Assembly: GCF_963662885.1 (NCBI RefSeq)
Contig: NZ_OY760064.1
Span: 372,001 to 436,000, forward strand
Length of the DNA: 64,000 nucleotides
Origin: an uncultured Pseudodesulfovibrio sp.
GTDB taxonomy: Bacteria > Desulfobacterota > Desulfovibrionia > Desulfovibrionales > Desulfovibrionaceae
Direction: 5' to 3'
Part shown: one piece after another, positions 50,541 through 59,341 of the stretch
How positions within the stretch are numbered: position 1 is the first letter of the stretch
Layout: every line of letters starts with the position of its first letter
Translations under genes and position numbers: made by a program
Notes under the pieces: model-generated
Seen by the model: the letters and a program-made list of their open reading frames with translations, nothing else
The model's database searches: none
What the model was told of the DNA's origin: nothing

Positions 50541-52889
50541 ATGAAGAAATTCCTCAAGATATTCGGCATCATCGTTCTCATTTGCTTCCTTGGCGGAGTC
50601 GGCGGAGCCGCCTGGCTCTATCACTGGGCCTCCAATGATCTGCCCGGGTTCAAGAATATCACGGACTACAAACCGCCCCTGGTCACCACTGTCTATGCCA
50701 AGGACGACAAGGTGCTCGGTTATTTCTACAAGGAGAAACGGTTCCTGGTCACTCTGGATCAGATGAGCCCGTGGATCCCCAAGGCCTTCCTGGCCGCCGA
50801 GGATGCCTCCTTTTACGAGCATGACGGCGTTGACCTGACCGCCATCGTCCGTGCCTTCAAGGCCAACCTCATGGCCGGGCGCACCAAGCAGGGTGGGTCG
50901 ACCATTACCCAGCAGATCATCAAGCGCCTTCTGCTGACCTCCGAGCGCAGCTACAAGCGCAAGCTCAAGGAGGCCATTCTCGCCTTTCGTCTGGAGAACT
51001 ACCTGACCAAGGAAGAGATCCTGACCATCTACCTGAACCAGATTTTCCTGGGCGCGCACTCCTATGGCGTGGAGGCCGCGGCCCGCACTTATTTCGCCAA
51101 GCATGCCAAGGACCTGACCGTGGCCGAGGCGGCCATGATCGCCGGTTTGCCCCAGGCTCCTTCGCGGTACAATCCCTATCATAATTATCAGCAGGCCCGG
51201 CAGCGTCAGGAATACGTCCTCGGCCAGATGCGCAATCTCGGTTGGATCACCGAGGAGCAGTATCAGGAAGCCCTGGTCCAGCCCATCGAACTCAAGTCCA
51301 TGGACGACCCGTCCTGGCAGGTGGGGGCGTATTATCTCGAAGAGGTACGCCGCTGGCTCGTCGACCAGTTCGGCGAGGATGAGGTCTACAATGGTGGTCT
51401 GACCGTGACCACGCCGTGCGACCTCAAGCATCAGGCGGCTGCCGAGAAGGCGCTTCGCCGTGGACTCATCGACTCCGCCAAACGGCGCGGTTGGGAGGGG
51501 CCTGTCGGTCATTTTACCGCGGCCGACGAGCCGAGGATTCTCGAAGAAGGGCCTCAGACCACGGAAAACATCATGGCCAAGGACCAGCTCCTCAAGGCCT
51601 TCGTGACCAAGGTGTCTCAGGACAAGGCCCTGGTCCACTTCGGCAAGTACAAGGGTGAAATTCCCATCAAGGCCATGTGGTGGGTGCGCGAGCCCGACAT
51701 CAAGAAGAGCCATGAGGACGTGCCCGATCCGACCGACGCCCGCAAGATTCTCAAGAAGGGCGACGTGGTCTGGGTGACCGTGGACAAGGCCCCGGAAAAG
51801 GAGGATGGCACCTGGATTCTGGATCTGGAGCGCGAGCCCAAGGTTCAGGGCGCGCTGGTTTCCATCAAGCCCGACAACGGCGAGGTTGTCGCCCTTGTGG
51901 GCGGCTACTCCTTTGCCACCAGCCAATTCAACCGGGCCACGCAGGCAAAGCGCCAGCCCGGTTCGGCCTTCAAGCCCATCGTCTACTCGGCGGCCATCGA
52001 CAACGGCTTCACCGCAGCCTCCATCGTGCTCGACGCGCCCATCGTCTACGCCAACGATGCCGAGGGCAAACTGTGGCGGCCCGAGAACTTCGAAGGCACC
52101 TTTGACGGGCCGACCCTGCTGCGTACGGCCCTGGTCAAATCCAAGAACCTGTGCACCATTCGTATCGCCCAGAAGATAGGCATCAGGACCATCATCGACC
52201 GGGCCAAGGCCATGGGTTTGGATACCGACTTCCCCGTCGATCTGTCCGTTTCGTTGGGCTCGGCCGTTGTCTCTCCCCTGAACCTGTGCGAGGCATACAC
52301 CACGTTCCCGCGCGGCGGTTCCTACATCAAGCCGCGTACGGTTCTGTCCGTGAAGTCCGCCTGGGGAGACGAGATGTTTTCCTCCAAGCCCGAGGCCGTT
52401 GACGCCATCAGCCCGCAGACCGCCTACATCATGGCCTCCCTGATGAAGCAGGTGGTCCAGAACGGCACCGGCTGGCGCGCCAAGGTCCTGGGCAGGCCCG
52501 TGGCGGGCAAGACCGGCACCTCGAACATGGAGCAGGACGCCTGGTTCATGGGTTACGCCCCGTATCTGCTGACCGGCGTGTACGTCGGCTTCGACGAACT
52601 GACTCCCATGGGCAAGTGGGAGACCGGTTCGCGCGCGGCCTCGCCCATCTGGGTGGACTACCGCAAGAAGGTGGAGGACGATTATCCCTATGAGGACTTC
52701 ACCCAGCCGCCGGGAATTGTTATGGTCAAGGTGGACGGCGACACGGGCAAGCTCGCCTCGTCATCTTCGGCCAAGGAGTTCTTCCTGCCGTTCAAGGTAG
52801 GTTCCGAACCTACGGAGACGGCCCGTCCCTATGGCGGAAGCGGTGATGCTCCGGCGTCGGCAGACGATCTGTTCAAGCAAACCTTCTAG
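50541..52889 (+). CDS. class A penicillin-binding protein (PBP1A type)
   Basis: A 782-residue bifunctional peptidoglycan synthase. One membrane segment lies at residues 5-27. The glycosyltransferase domain (about 60-230) has AEDASFYEHDGVDLTAI with the catalytic Glu, GGSTITQQIIKRLLL, and FLGAHSYGVEAAARTYF. An OB-like insert is at about 320-420. The transpeptidase has Ser475 in GSAFKP, the SxN-type region near SLGSAVVSP and KTGTSNMEQDAW. Usual PBP1A is 750-850 residues. It is in the kdsD-YkgJ-PBP group. Confidence 0.94.
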   Translation: MKKFLKIFGIIVLICFLGGVGGAAWLYHWASNDLPGFKNITDYKPPLVTTVYAKDDKVLGYFYKEKRFLVTLDQMSPWIPKAFLAAEDASFYEHDGVDLTAIVRAFKANLMAGRTKQGGSTITQQIIKRLLLTSERSYKRKLKEAILAFRLENYLTKEEILTIYLNQIFLGAHSYGVEAAARTYFAKHAKDLTVAEAAMIAGLPQAPSRYNPYHNYQQARQRQEYVLGQMRNLGWITEEQYQEALVQPIELKSMDDPSWQVGAYYLEEVRRWLVDQFGEDEVYNGGLTVTTPCDLKHQAAAEKALRRGLIDSAKRRGWEGPVGHFTAADEPRILEEGPQTTENIMAKDQLLKAFVTKVSQDKALVHFGKYKGEIPIKAMWWVREPDIKKSHEDVPDPTDARKILKKGDVVWVTVDKAPEKEDGTWILDLEREPKVQGALVSIKPDNGEVVALVGGYSFATSQFNRATQAKRQPGSAFKPIVYSAAIDNGFTAASIVLDAPIVYANDAEGKLWRPENFEGTFDGPTLLRTALVKSKNLCTIRIAQKIGIRTIIDRAKAMGLDTDFPVDLSVSLGSAVVSPLNLCEAYTTFPRGGSYIKPRTVLSVKSAWGDEMFSSKPEAVDAISPQTAYIMASLMKQVVQNGTGWRAKVLGRPVAGKTGTSNMEQDAWFMGYAPYLLTGVYVGFDELTPMGKWETGSRAASPIWVDYRKKVEDDYPYEDFTQPPGIVMVKVDGDTGKLASSSSAKEFFLPFKVGSEPTETARPYGGSGDAPASADDLFKQTF

Positions 52890-52905
52890 GCAGTTTGGGG
52901 GCATC

Positions 52906-53688
52906 ATGGAACTCGATCTCTACCAGGTGGATGCGTTCGCGGATGAGGTCTTTACCGGCAATCCGGCGGCCGTTGTCCCGCTCTACGAATGGCTGTCCGA
53001 CGAGTTGATGATGCGCATCGCCCAGGAGAACAATCTGGCCGAGACCGCCTTCTTCGTGCGCAAGGGCGAGTACTTCGAGCTGCGCTGGTTTACCCCGGAG
53101 ATCGAGATAGACCTTTGCGGCCACGCCACGCTGGCCAGCGCCCATGTCCTGTACCATCATCTGGACTATCCCGATCCGGCCGTGGTCTTCGAGACCAAAA
53201 GCGGGCGGCTCTTCGTGGATCGTGAGGGCGATGGCTATTCCATGGACTTCCCGGCCTGGTCCTGCAACAAGATTCAGGTCACCGAGCGGGTGGCCGCAGC
53301 CCTGGGAGCGCGGCCTGCCGAACTGTTCATGGGTAGCCGCGACATGATGGCCGTGTTCGAGACCGAAGAAGAAATCCGCGCGCTCGATCCCGATTTTCGT
53401 CTGGTTTCCGCACTGGATGGACTGTGCCTCATCTGCACCGCGCCCGGCATGGACCACGACTTCGTGTCGCGGGTCTTCGTCTCCGGCGACACGGTGCCCG
53501 AGGATCCGGTCACCGGGTCGGCCCACTGCACCCTGGTCCCGTACTGGGCGGACCGGCTGGGCAAGTCCACATTCAGTTCGTATCAGGCGTCCAGACGGGG
53601 CGGTTCCCTGCGCTGCGAATACCTTGGCGACCGGGTCAAGATCTCGGGCAACGCCGTGACCTACATGACCGGAACCATCCACCTCTAG
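52906..53688 (+). CDS. PhzF-family isomerase-like protein
   Basis: A 260-residue protein of the PhzF/diaminopimelate-epimerase fold. The start YQVDAFADEVFTGNPAAVVPL, NNLAETAFF with the catalytic Glu, and DLCGHATLASAHVL are diagnostic. GDTVPEDPVTGSAHCTLVPYW closes the active site. Outside phenazine clusters the substrate of this family is unknown. ATG 52906 with GGGGG upstream is chosen; the frame back to 52831 overlaps the PBP gene. It precedes the MIF-like gene by nine nt. Confidence 0.9.
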   Translation: MELDLYQVDAFADEVFTGNPAAVVPLYEWLSDELMMRIAQENNLAETAFFVRKGEYFELRWFTPEIEIDLCGHATLASAHVLYHHLDYPDPAVVFETKSGRLFVDREGDGYSMDFPAWSCNKIQVTERVAAALGARPAELFMGSRDMMAVFETEEEIRALDPDFRLVSALDGLCLICTAPGMDHDFVSRVFVSGDTVPEDPVTGSAHCTLVPYWADRLGKSTFSSYQASRRGGSLRCEYLGDRVKISGNAVTYMTGTIHL

Positions 53689-53697
53689 GGGGCAGCC

Positions 53698-54036
53698 ATG
53701 CCGTTTATCAAAGTGGAAACCAACATCGATGTGTCTGACAAGGCTGCCTGCCTCAAGGGACTCTCCGCGCTGGCCGCCGAGATGCTCGGCAAGCCCGAGT
53801 CCTACGTCCTGGCCGTGCTGGAGCCGGGCAAGAGCCTGTCCTTTGGCGGCACTGTCGAACCGGCCGCTTTCGTCACCCTCGATTCTATCGGACTGCCCGA
53901 GGATCGCACTCCGGAGTTTTCAGCCTCCATCTGCGCCTTTTTGACTCGGGAGTTGGGGGTTCAGGCCAACCGTGTGTACATCGCATTCGGCGATATTCAG
54001 CGTCATCTTTTCGGCTGGGACGGCGGAACGTTCTGA
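53698..54036 (+). CDS. MIF-like tautomerase
   Basis: A 112-residue protein of the tautomerase superfamily, of macrophage-migration-inhibitory-factor size. Pro2, the catalytic base of the family, follows the initiator Met (MPFIKVETN). The C-terminus QANRVYIAFGDIQRHLFGWDGGTF (read in two parts) aligns with the NRVYINYYDM...GWN..TF signature of animal MIF. It starts nine nt after the PhzF-like gene, and a shared terminator follows. The reaction here is unknown; family members act on keto/enol acids such as phenylpyruvate. Confidence 0.9.
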   Translation: MPFIKVETNIDVSDKAACLKGLSALAAEMLGKPESYVLAVLEPGKSLSFGGTVEPAAFVTLDSIGLPEDRTPEFSASICAFLTRELGVQANRVYIAFGDIQRHLFGWDGGTF

Positions 54037-54084
54037 TAGCTGAAAGAATCCCACTTCCCCTTCGTATTTGGGGGAGTTCGGAAA

Positions 54085-54124
54085 AAACAAGCCCCCGGCA
54101 GTACTCTGCCGGGGGCTTGTTTTT
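54085..54124. terminator. bidirectional terminator between the MIF-like and U32 genes
   Basis: A 17-bp stem (54085-54101 with 54106-54122, 4-nt loop) is followed by TTTT on the plus strand and TTTTTTCC on the minus strand. It serves both convergent genes. Confidence 0.9.
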
Positions 54125-54162
54125 GGGTCTTGGTTCCGCCGAAGGCGGCATCCTCAATCGTC

Positions 54163-56181
54163 CTACAGCAACTTCAACCGCCAGTTGAATTCACTGGTCC
54201 GGTTGGGCCTGGGGACATTGCGGGGCCACGGCTCCAGCATGGTCACGAAGGTCTTGAAACCGAGCCGTTCCAGGGTGCGGGCCTCTTTGGTCAGGTCCAC
54301 TTCCCAGCCCGGGAATATCCAGTTGTTCTGGCCGTACTTGCGGACAAAAGCGACCTCGTTCATGGGGCTCTTGATGGCCTCGTCGAACGGTACGGAGTCC
54401 GCCAGGAACCGGGAAATGCCGAACGGCCACATGCCTTTGATGACGAAGCCCAGCGGCAGAGGCGGGTTCTGAGCCAGTCCCTCGAGGTCCTCAAGGGGCA
54501 GTTCCGGATTGATGATCGCGCTGGAGAAGCCCAGTTCGCGGAGGACGTCCAGGGCCAGCTTGTTGGCGGTGTTGCAGAACGGTCCGGCGGTCAGCGTGAC
54601 GTTCTTGCGGTCCTCGAAATAGGCGGCCTGCCATGGGGCGTTCAGAACGAATTCACGAGCGCCCTTGCGCACTGCTTCCTTGATGAGGGAACGGTATTTC
54701 TTGTCCTCGTCAGGCCAGATGACCGGGGGCAGCCACCACTGGGCGCGGGACGCGATCTTGGCCGGGACCTTGCCCAGCACGGATTTTTCCAGCCAGAAGG
54801 CGGGACGGTCCCAGATCTTGCCCGAGGGAAGTACGCGGAACAGGCTTACTGACTCTGTACGGGGCGCGCTTTTCCCTGGCCCTTTGCCTTTGGCTTTGCC
54901 GCGTGCGCGCGGCGCGGCCTTGGGCCAGGTGGGAGTGAAGGTGGACTCCTTCATCTCCGGTGCCGGGAAGAAGTCGAGCTCCTTTTCCAGCTCCCTGATT
55001 TGCTTGACCAACTGCGGTTCGCGTCTGTCCACGAGAAAGACTTTGGTGCCCGTGGGCAGGGGCGGGCCGGTGTGCTTGCGGGAGAAGGGAATGTCCATGC
55101 GGCCGCGCTTGGGAACGCGGCGGCGGATGGGGATGGTCCGGTGGCCGGGTTGGTCCTCATAGCCCACGCGGACCAGGTCGCCGGTCTCAAGCTGCTCGCG
55201 CGGCTCGAAATAGAGCTTCTTCTGGTCGCGTTTGATCTCGCCGATGAGCCTGCCGGAGCTGGTTTCCTCCTTGGGCTGGATGGGCTGGAAAGCCCGCTGG
55301 GGCAGAAAGACGGAATGGGTCGAGGGGCGTCCAAGAGCCTGGTCCAGAAGCTCCAAGGCGGTCTTCTTGGCCTGGGCGTCCTGCGGGTTGTCGCGCAGCA
55401 GCTGGTATGCCTTGACCGTGTAGAATACGTAGTGGGGCCCTTTTTTGCGGCCCTCGATCTTCCAGGCGGCCACTCGCTCCATGGAGAGCAGCGGCTTGGT
55501 CAGCACATCCAGGGAAAGGTCCGAGCAGGAGAAAAGGCGCTCGGGCTGCTCCTTGCCACGGGTGTAAAGGCGACGGCAGGGCTGGACGCAACGTCCGCGC
55601 AGGCCGGATTTGCCGCCCAGGTAGCTGGACCAGTAGCAGCGTCCGGACACGCAGTGGCACAGCGCGCCGTGCACGAAAATTTCCAGGTCCAGGTCCTTGG
55701 GGCAGGCGTCGGCCATGAGCTTGACCTCGTCGAGGTTCAGCTCGCGGGGCAGAACCACGCGGTTGGCGCCGAGCTTCTTGACCACGTCCAGACCTGCCGG
55801 GTGGGACACGTTGGCCAGGGTGGACACGTGCAGTTCGCCGGTGTAGCCCGCCTGTTTGGCCAGGGTCAGCATGGCGAGATCCTGAACGATCAGAGCGAAC
55901 GGCTTGACGTTTTTCTGCAGCCGGTCGATGAGTCTGCCAGCGGATTCAACATCCTGGGGCTTGACCAGGGTGTTCATGGCAACGTACGTCTTGGTGCCGC
56001 GATCACGGCCCAGGCTTGCCAGCTGCGCCAGCTCGCTGATAGAGAAGTTCTGGGCCTGCATACGGGCCGAGAAGTGTTTCAACCCCACGTAGACAGCGTC
56101 CGCCCCGGCCGCGACGGCCGCCAGGAAGGCGTTTTTGTCCCCTGCGGGGGCCATGATTTCCGGAATATGTATTTTGCTCAT
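54163..56181 (-). CDS. U32-family peptidase-like protein (RlhA/TrhP type)
   Basis: A 672-residue protein. The N-terminal TIM-barrel-like half (about 1-300) has EIMAPAGDKNAFLAAVAAGADAVYVG and the cysteine set CHCVSGRCYWSSYLGGKSGLRGRCVQPCRR (read in parts), which in this family hold an Fe-S cluster. U32 proteins such as RlhA and TrhP make hydroxylated bases in rRNA or tRNA, using prephenate, although the name says peptidase. The C-terminal 330 residues include a Lys/Arg-rich linker around 430-460. Its start lies 11 nt from that of pyrK, which is transcribed the other way. No good Shine-Dalgarno was seen. Confidence 0.85.
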   Translation of the reverse strand: MSKIHIPEIMAPAGDKNAFLAAVAAGADAVYVGLKHFSARMQAQNFSISELAQLASLGRDRGTKTYVAMNTLVKPQDVESAGRLIDRLQKNVKPFALIVQDLAMLTLAKQAGYTGELHVSTLANVSHPAGLDVVKKLGANRVVLPRELNLDEVKLMADACPKDLDLEIFVHGALCHCVSGRCYWSSYLGGKSGLRGRCVQPCRRLYTRGKEQPERLFSCSDLSLDVLTKPLLSMERVAAWKIEGRKKGPHYVFYTVKAYQLLRDNPQDAQAKKTALELLDQALGRPSTHSVFLPQRAFQPIQPKEETSSGRLIGEIKRDQKKLYFEPREQLETGDLVRVGYEDQPGHRTIPIRRRVPKRGRMDIPFSRKHTGPPLPTGTKVFLVDRREPQLVKQIRELEKELDFFPAPEMKESTFTPTWPKAAPRARGKAKGKGPGKSAPRTESVSLFRVLPSGKIWDRPAFWLEKSVLGKVPAKIASRAQWWLPPVIWPDEDKKYRSLIKEAVRKGAREFVLNAPWQAAYFEDRKNVTLTAGPFCNTANKLALDVLRELGFSSAIINPELPLEDLEGLAQNPPLPLGFVIKGMWPFGISRFLADSVPFDEAIKSPMNEVAFVRKYGQNNWIFPGWEVDLTKEARTLERLGFKTFVTMLEPWPRNVPRPNRTSEFNWRLKLL

Positions 56182-56192
56182 AAGGTATCTAT

Positions 56193-56978
56193 ATGTCCTT
56201 GAGGAATTGCCGCAGTGTCAAGGTATTGAAAGTAGCCCCGGTCGGTCAATCAAAAACGGCCGGTGAATTTTTCGAGCTGACGCTCGAGCGACCGGACTGG
56301 GACGGGTGGAAGCCCGGACAGTTCGTCATGATCCGGCCCAGCTCCTGGGAGTTGGACCTGGTCTGGGGCAGGCCGTTTTCCCTCAGTTCGGGCGACGCGG
56401 ACTCCATCACGCTGTTCATCCAGGCCATTGGCCGCGGCACTCGACGCATCGCCGAGTTGTCGCCCGGCGACGATGTGGCCATCTGGGGGCCGCTCGGCAA
56501 TACATTTGCCGTCGAGCCCGACGTCCCGACCCTGTTGTTGGCCGGGGGCATCGGAATCGCACCTTTTCGCGGATATGTCGAGCAACATCCGCATCCCGAA
56601 AATCTGTCCCTGTTTCTGGCCCATCGCCTGCCGCTCGACTGCTACCCCTACGAACTGATGTCCAGAGCCGTGGATAGCCAGTGCATGCTTGAGGCCAAGC
56701 CGTCGGACCTGGAATGTATCATCGACACCATGCGCGGGCTGATCGAGGAAAACGCCAAGCAGGGCGGCCTGATCCTGTCCTGCGGCCCCACGCCGTTCAT
56801 GCGCACTGTCCAGCAATTCGCCATCGAGTACGGAGCCAGAGCGCAGGTCTCGCTGGAGAATCGCATGGCCTGCGGTGTGGGCGCCTGTCTGGGGTGCGTG
56901 ACCAAGGATGGCAACGGACACCATGTCCAGGTGTGTACACGAGGTCCGGTGTTCTGGGCCGACAAGGTGGAGCTGTAG
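56193..56978 (+). CDS. pyrK: dihydroorotate dehydrogenase electron-transfer subunit
   Basis: A 261-residue FAD/[2Fe-2S] protein that passes electrons from dihydroorotate via PyrD to NAD+. The FAD domain has GRPFSLSS, the NAD part is around LLLAGGIGIAPFRGY, and the Fe-S ligands are in ACGVGACLGCVTKDGN and HVQVC. It is followed after 12 nt by pyrD. AAGGT sits nine bases before ATG 56193, inside the 11-nt space shared with the U32 gene. Confidence 0.94.
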   Translation: MSLRNCRSVKVLKVAPVGQSKTAGEFFELTLERPDWDGWKPGQFVMIRPSSWELDLVWGRPFSLSSGDADSITLFIQAIGRGTRRIAELSPGDDVAIWGPLGNTFAVEPDVPTLLLAGGIGIAPFRGYVEQHPHPENLSLFLAHRLPLDCYPYELMSRAVDSQCMLEAKPSDLECIIDTMRGLIEENAKQGGLILSCGPTPFMRTVQQFAIEYGARAQVSLENRMACGVGACLGCVTKDGNGHHVQVCTRGPVFWADKVEL

Positions 56979-56990
56979 GAGGCCGCAACC

Positions 56991-57908
56991 ATGGATATGC
57001 AAGTCAATTTCGGCGGTCTTTCCCTCAAGAACCCGGTCATGACCGCGTCCGGGACCTTCGGCTTCGGCCTTGAATTCGCGCCCTACGGCGACCTGACCCG
57101 GCTCGGCGGCTTTGTGGCCAAGGGGTTGTCGCTCAAGCCCCGCGAGGGCAATCCCATGCCGCGCATCGCCGAGACGCCGTGCGGCATGCTCAATGCCATC
57201 GGCATCCAGAATCCGGGGGTGGAGTATTTCGTCACCCGCGCGTTGCCCATGCTGCCCTGGAAGGATGTGGCCGTCATCGCCAACCTGTACGCCTGCGACG
57301 CCGAGGAGTTCGGCGAGCTGGCCGGTGTGCTGGCGGGCGAGGAGGGCGTGGCCGCGCTCGAGGTCAACGTGTCCTGTCCCAACGTCAAGGAGGGCGGTGT
57401 GGCCTTCGGTCAGGATCCGGCACAGATCGCCAGGGTCACCGAAGCGGTCAAGAAAAAGGCCGGAAACAAGCACGTAATGGTCAAGCTTTCACCCAACGTG
57501 ACCGACATCACGGTCTGCGCCAGGGCTGCGGCCGACGGCGGGGCCGACTCCCTGTCCCTGATCAACACCCTGTCCGGCATGGCCGTGGACATCCGCAATC
57601 GCAAACCGCGCATCGCCAATGTTATCGCGGGACTGTCCGGCCCGGCGGTCAAGCCGGTAGCTCTGCGCTGCGTACATCAGGTGGTCCACGCCGTGGACAT
57701 CCCTGTCGTCGGCATAGGCGGCATCGCCTCGGCAGAGGACGCCTTGGAGTTCATCCTGGTGGGCGCTCAGGCCGTTCAGGTGGGCACTGCCAACTTCCTT
57801 CGCCCGGACTTCGCCTTCGGCCTGGCCGACCAGATGGAGGCCCTCCTTGCCGAGGTCGGAGCGGCCAGTCTGGACGAGTTCCGGGGCAGCCTCCAACTGC
57901 CACTTTAA
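56991..57908 (+). CDS. pyrD: dihydroorotate dehydrogenase (class 1B)
   Basis: A 305-residue FMN enzyme of pyrimidine synthesis. FGGLSLKNPVMTASGTFGFG opens the barrel. NVSCPNVKEGG carries the catalytic Cys typical of class 1B, the NAD-linked form that needs PyrK. SLINTLSGMAVDI and IGGIASAEDALEFILVGA bind FMN phosphate. It ends 61 nt before tRNA-Ser. Confidence 0.96.
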   Translation: MDMQVNFGGLSLKNPVMTASGTFGFGLEFAPYGDLTRLGGFVAKGLSLKPREGNPMPRIAETPCGMLNAIGIQNPGVEYFVTRALPMLPWKDVAVIANLYACDAEEFGELAGVLAGEEGVAALEVNVSCPNVKEGGVAFGQDPAQIARVTEAVKKKAGNKHVMVKLSPNVTDITVCARAAADGGADSLSLINTLSGMAVDIRNRKPRIANVIAGLSGPAVKPVALRCVHQVVHAVDIPVVGIGGIASAEDALEFILVGAQAVQVGTANFLRPDFAFGLADQMEALLAEVGAASLDEFRGSLQLPL

Positions 57909-57969
57909 AAAGAGGAAAATTAGTGCTTGCCAAGCCCCATCATATTGGGTAGAACCTGCCTCTCAACGC

Positions 57970-58061
57970 GGAGAGGTGTCCGAGTCCGGCTTAAGGAGCA
58001 CGCCTGGAAAGCGTGTACAGGGGGAACTCTGTCGGAGGTTCAAATCCTCTCCTCTCCGCCA
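57970..58061 (+). tRNA. tRNA-Ser(GGA)
   Basis: A 92-nt class II tRNA with the acceptor GGAGAGG/CCTCTCC, discriminator G, encoded CCA, a long variable arm, and anticodon stem CACGC/GCGTG around CTGGAAA (anticodon GGA). Confidence 0.97.
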
Positions 58062-58071
58062 CTTAGAATGC

Positions 58072-58112
58072 AAGCCCCTGGTCGCATATGCGACCAGGGG
58101 CTTTATCTTTTT
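58072..58112 (+). terminator. tRNA-Ser terminator
   Basis: A near-perfect palindrome at 58072-58103 (AAGCCCCTGGTCGCA arm) followed by TTTATCTTTTTG. Confidence 0.85.
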
Positions 58113-58212
58113 GTCCGCATTTTCAGTGGATAATGAATTCACCTGAATGAAAAAAGAAAGGCGGCAGGGAAAACCCGTGCCGCCAATCCGGTGATTGATC
58201 AGGGGGAACGTG

Positions 58213-58704
58213 TTATTGTTTCTGGGCCTCTTCGGTTTCAATGACCGGAGAGGTTTTGATCTCAATCTTCCTGGCCTTGAATTTTTCAGGCTTGGGGAGG
58301 GAGATCGTCAGCACGCCCTTGTCGAAGGTCGCGGACACGTCGCCGTCCGTCACGCTCGGCGGCAGACGGAACGTCCGGGTAAAGGAGCCGTAGCCGCGCT
58401 CGGAGACATGATACCTGTTGTTCTTGGTATCCCCTTCGAATTTCTTTTCCCCCTTGATGGTCAACAGGCCGTTCTCCAGGGTGATCTCCACATCCGAGGG
58501 ATCAATGCCGGGGAGTTCGGCGGTCAACAGCACGTGGTCATCGTTTTCGGAGATTTCCACGGCGGGGTACAGGCCTTGCTGCGGACGGGCGTTCATGCCG
58601 TCCACGGAGTTGCGCCAGAATTCATCAAAGATGCTGGCAATATCAAAAGGCCCATGGTTAACAAAACCGGTCAGATTTTTAGCAGGTGAATACTTGCTAA
58701 GCAT
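58213..58704 (-). CDS. Hsp20-family small heat-shock protein
   Basis: A 163-residue chaperone with the alpha-crystallin core (about 48-140): YPAVEISENDDHVLLTAELPGIDPSDVEI, GLLTIKGEKKFEGD and GVLTISLPK. The I-x-I-type tail (KIEIKTSPVIE) that caps oligomers follows. It binds unfolding proteins in the cytosol without ATP. GGAGGT precedes ATG 58704. An inverted repeat and a TTGACA box lie upstream (58765-58803), so heat or stress control is likely. Confidence 0.93.
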   Translation of the reverse strand: MLSKYSPAKNLTGFVNHGPFDIASIFDEFWRNSVDGMNARPQQGLYPAVEISENDDHVLLTAELPGIDPSDVEITLENGLLTIKGEKKFEGDTKNNRYHVSERGYGSFTRTFRLPPSVTDGDVSATFDKGVLTISLPKPEKFKARKIEIKTSPVIETEEAQKQ

Positions 58705-58764
58705 GTTAATACCTCCTGATATATTATTGGGTTAAAGGGTTAAAAAGGCTTACACACAATCAAT

Positions 58765-58810
58765 AAATCGCCCGAAGAAGTTGTCAACATCTTCGGGCGA
58801 TTTTTTTTGC
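58765..58810. promoter_or_regulatory. inverted repeat around a TTGACA box upstream of hsp20
   Basis: A 14-bp inverted repeat (58765-58778 with 58790-58803). On the minus strand its loop contains TTGACA, followed after 17 nt by a weak ATTGAT, the place of an hsp20 promoter. On the plus strand the stem is followed by eight T residues, like a terminator, though no plus-strand gene ends here. It is not a CIRCE element. Confidence 0.45.
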
Positions 58811-58952
58811 GGATGAGCGCCGTCATCGTATCTGTGGGTGTTTTCCGTCAGTCGCTGCATGACGACGAAATAGTTTTTTCCGAGCCTCACAGGTTAAGGC
58901 CTACGGGATTAACTGCGGGTATTGTCTTTTGTCAGTCCAGGTAAAGTCGGGA

Positions 58953-59141
58953 TTAGGGCGAGTCCCCACGGGGTGTATAGAGATTATCGGTGGAAGTCTC
59001 TCTTTTGTCGTCCGAGGTTGAGTCGCCGGATTCGTCCTGTTGTGAGGAGGGAGTGTTTTTAATTATAAACGGATGATCAGACAGGAGAAATTGTATTTCC
59101 ATCTGGCTGAGAACCGGTTCGTGATCGTTGCTGTCGAACAT
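58953..59141 (-). CDS. 62-residue microprotein with a FliM-N-like CheY-binding motif
   Basis: ATG 59141 with AAGGCGG 12 bases upstream. Residues 10-20 read VLSQMEIQFLL, close to LSQ-x-EI-x-x-LL at the start of FliM, the flagellar-switch segment to which CheY-P binds. The rest is short, acidic and Ser/Thr-rich, with no further fold visible. Codon use fits the neighbours. It may be a free CheY-binding peptide or a chance match. The long frame to 59222 is not favoured. The gap 59142-59341 to the next gene has no other feature. Confidence 0.4.
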   Translation of the reverse strand: MFDSNDHEPVLSQMEIQFLLSDHPFIIKNTPSSQQDESGDSTSDDKRETSTDNLYTPRGDSP

Positions 59142-59341
59142 ATGTGCCGCCTTGCTTGAGGTTGCCCCCCACCTGTATAAATAAGCGTTCCATGTGGAGC
59201 CGGGGTTACACGAAGCTGGCAATCAACGGCTTCAGGGCCCGGGAATAAAGGGCTGGCAGGGTCTGCGGCCATATGGTATATTATTGCATCTTAAATGCTT
59301 TTTGTCTTTTGGAGTAAAGGGGGCCCTTCGGGGAGCGATTG

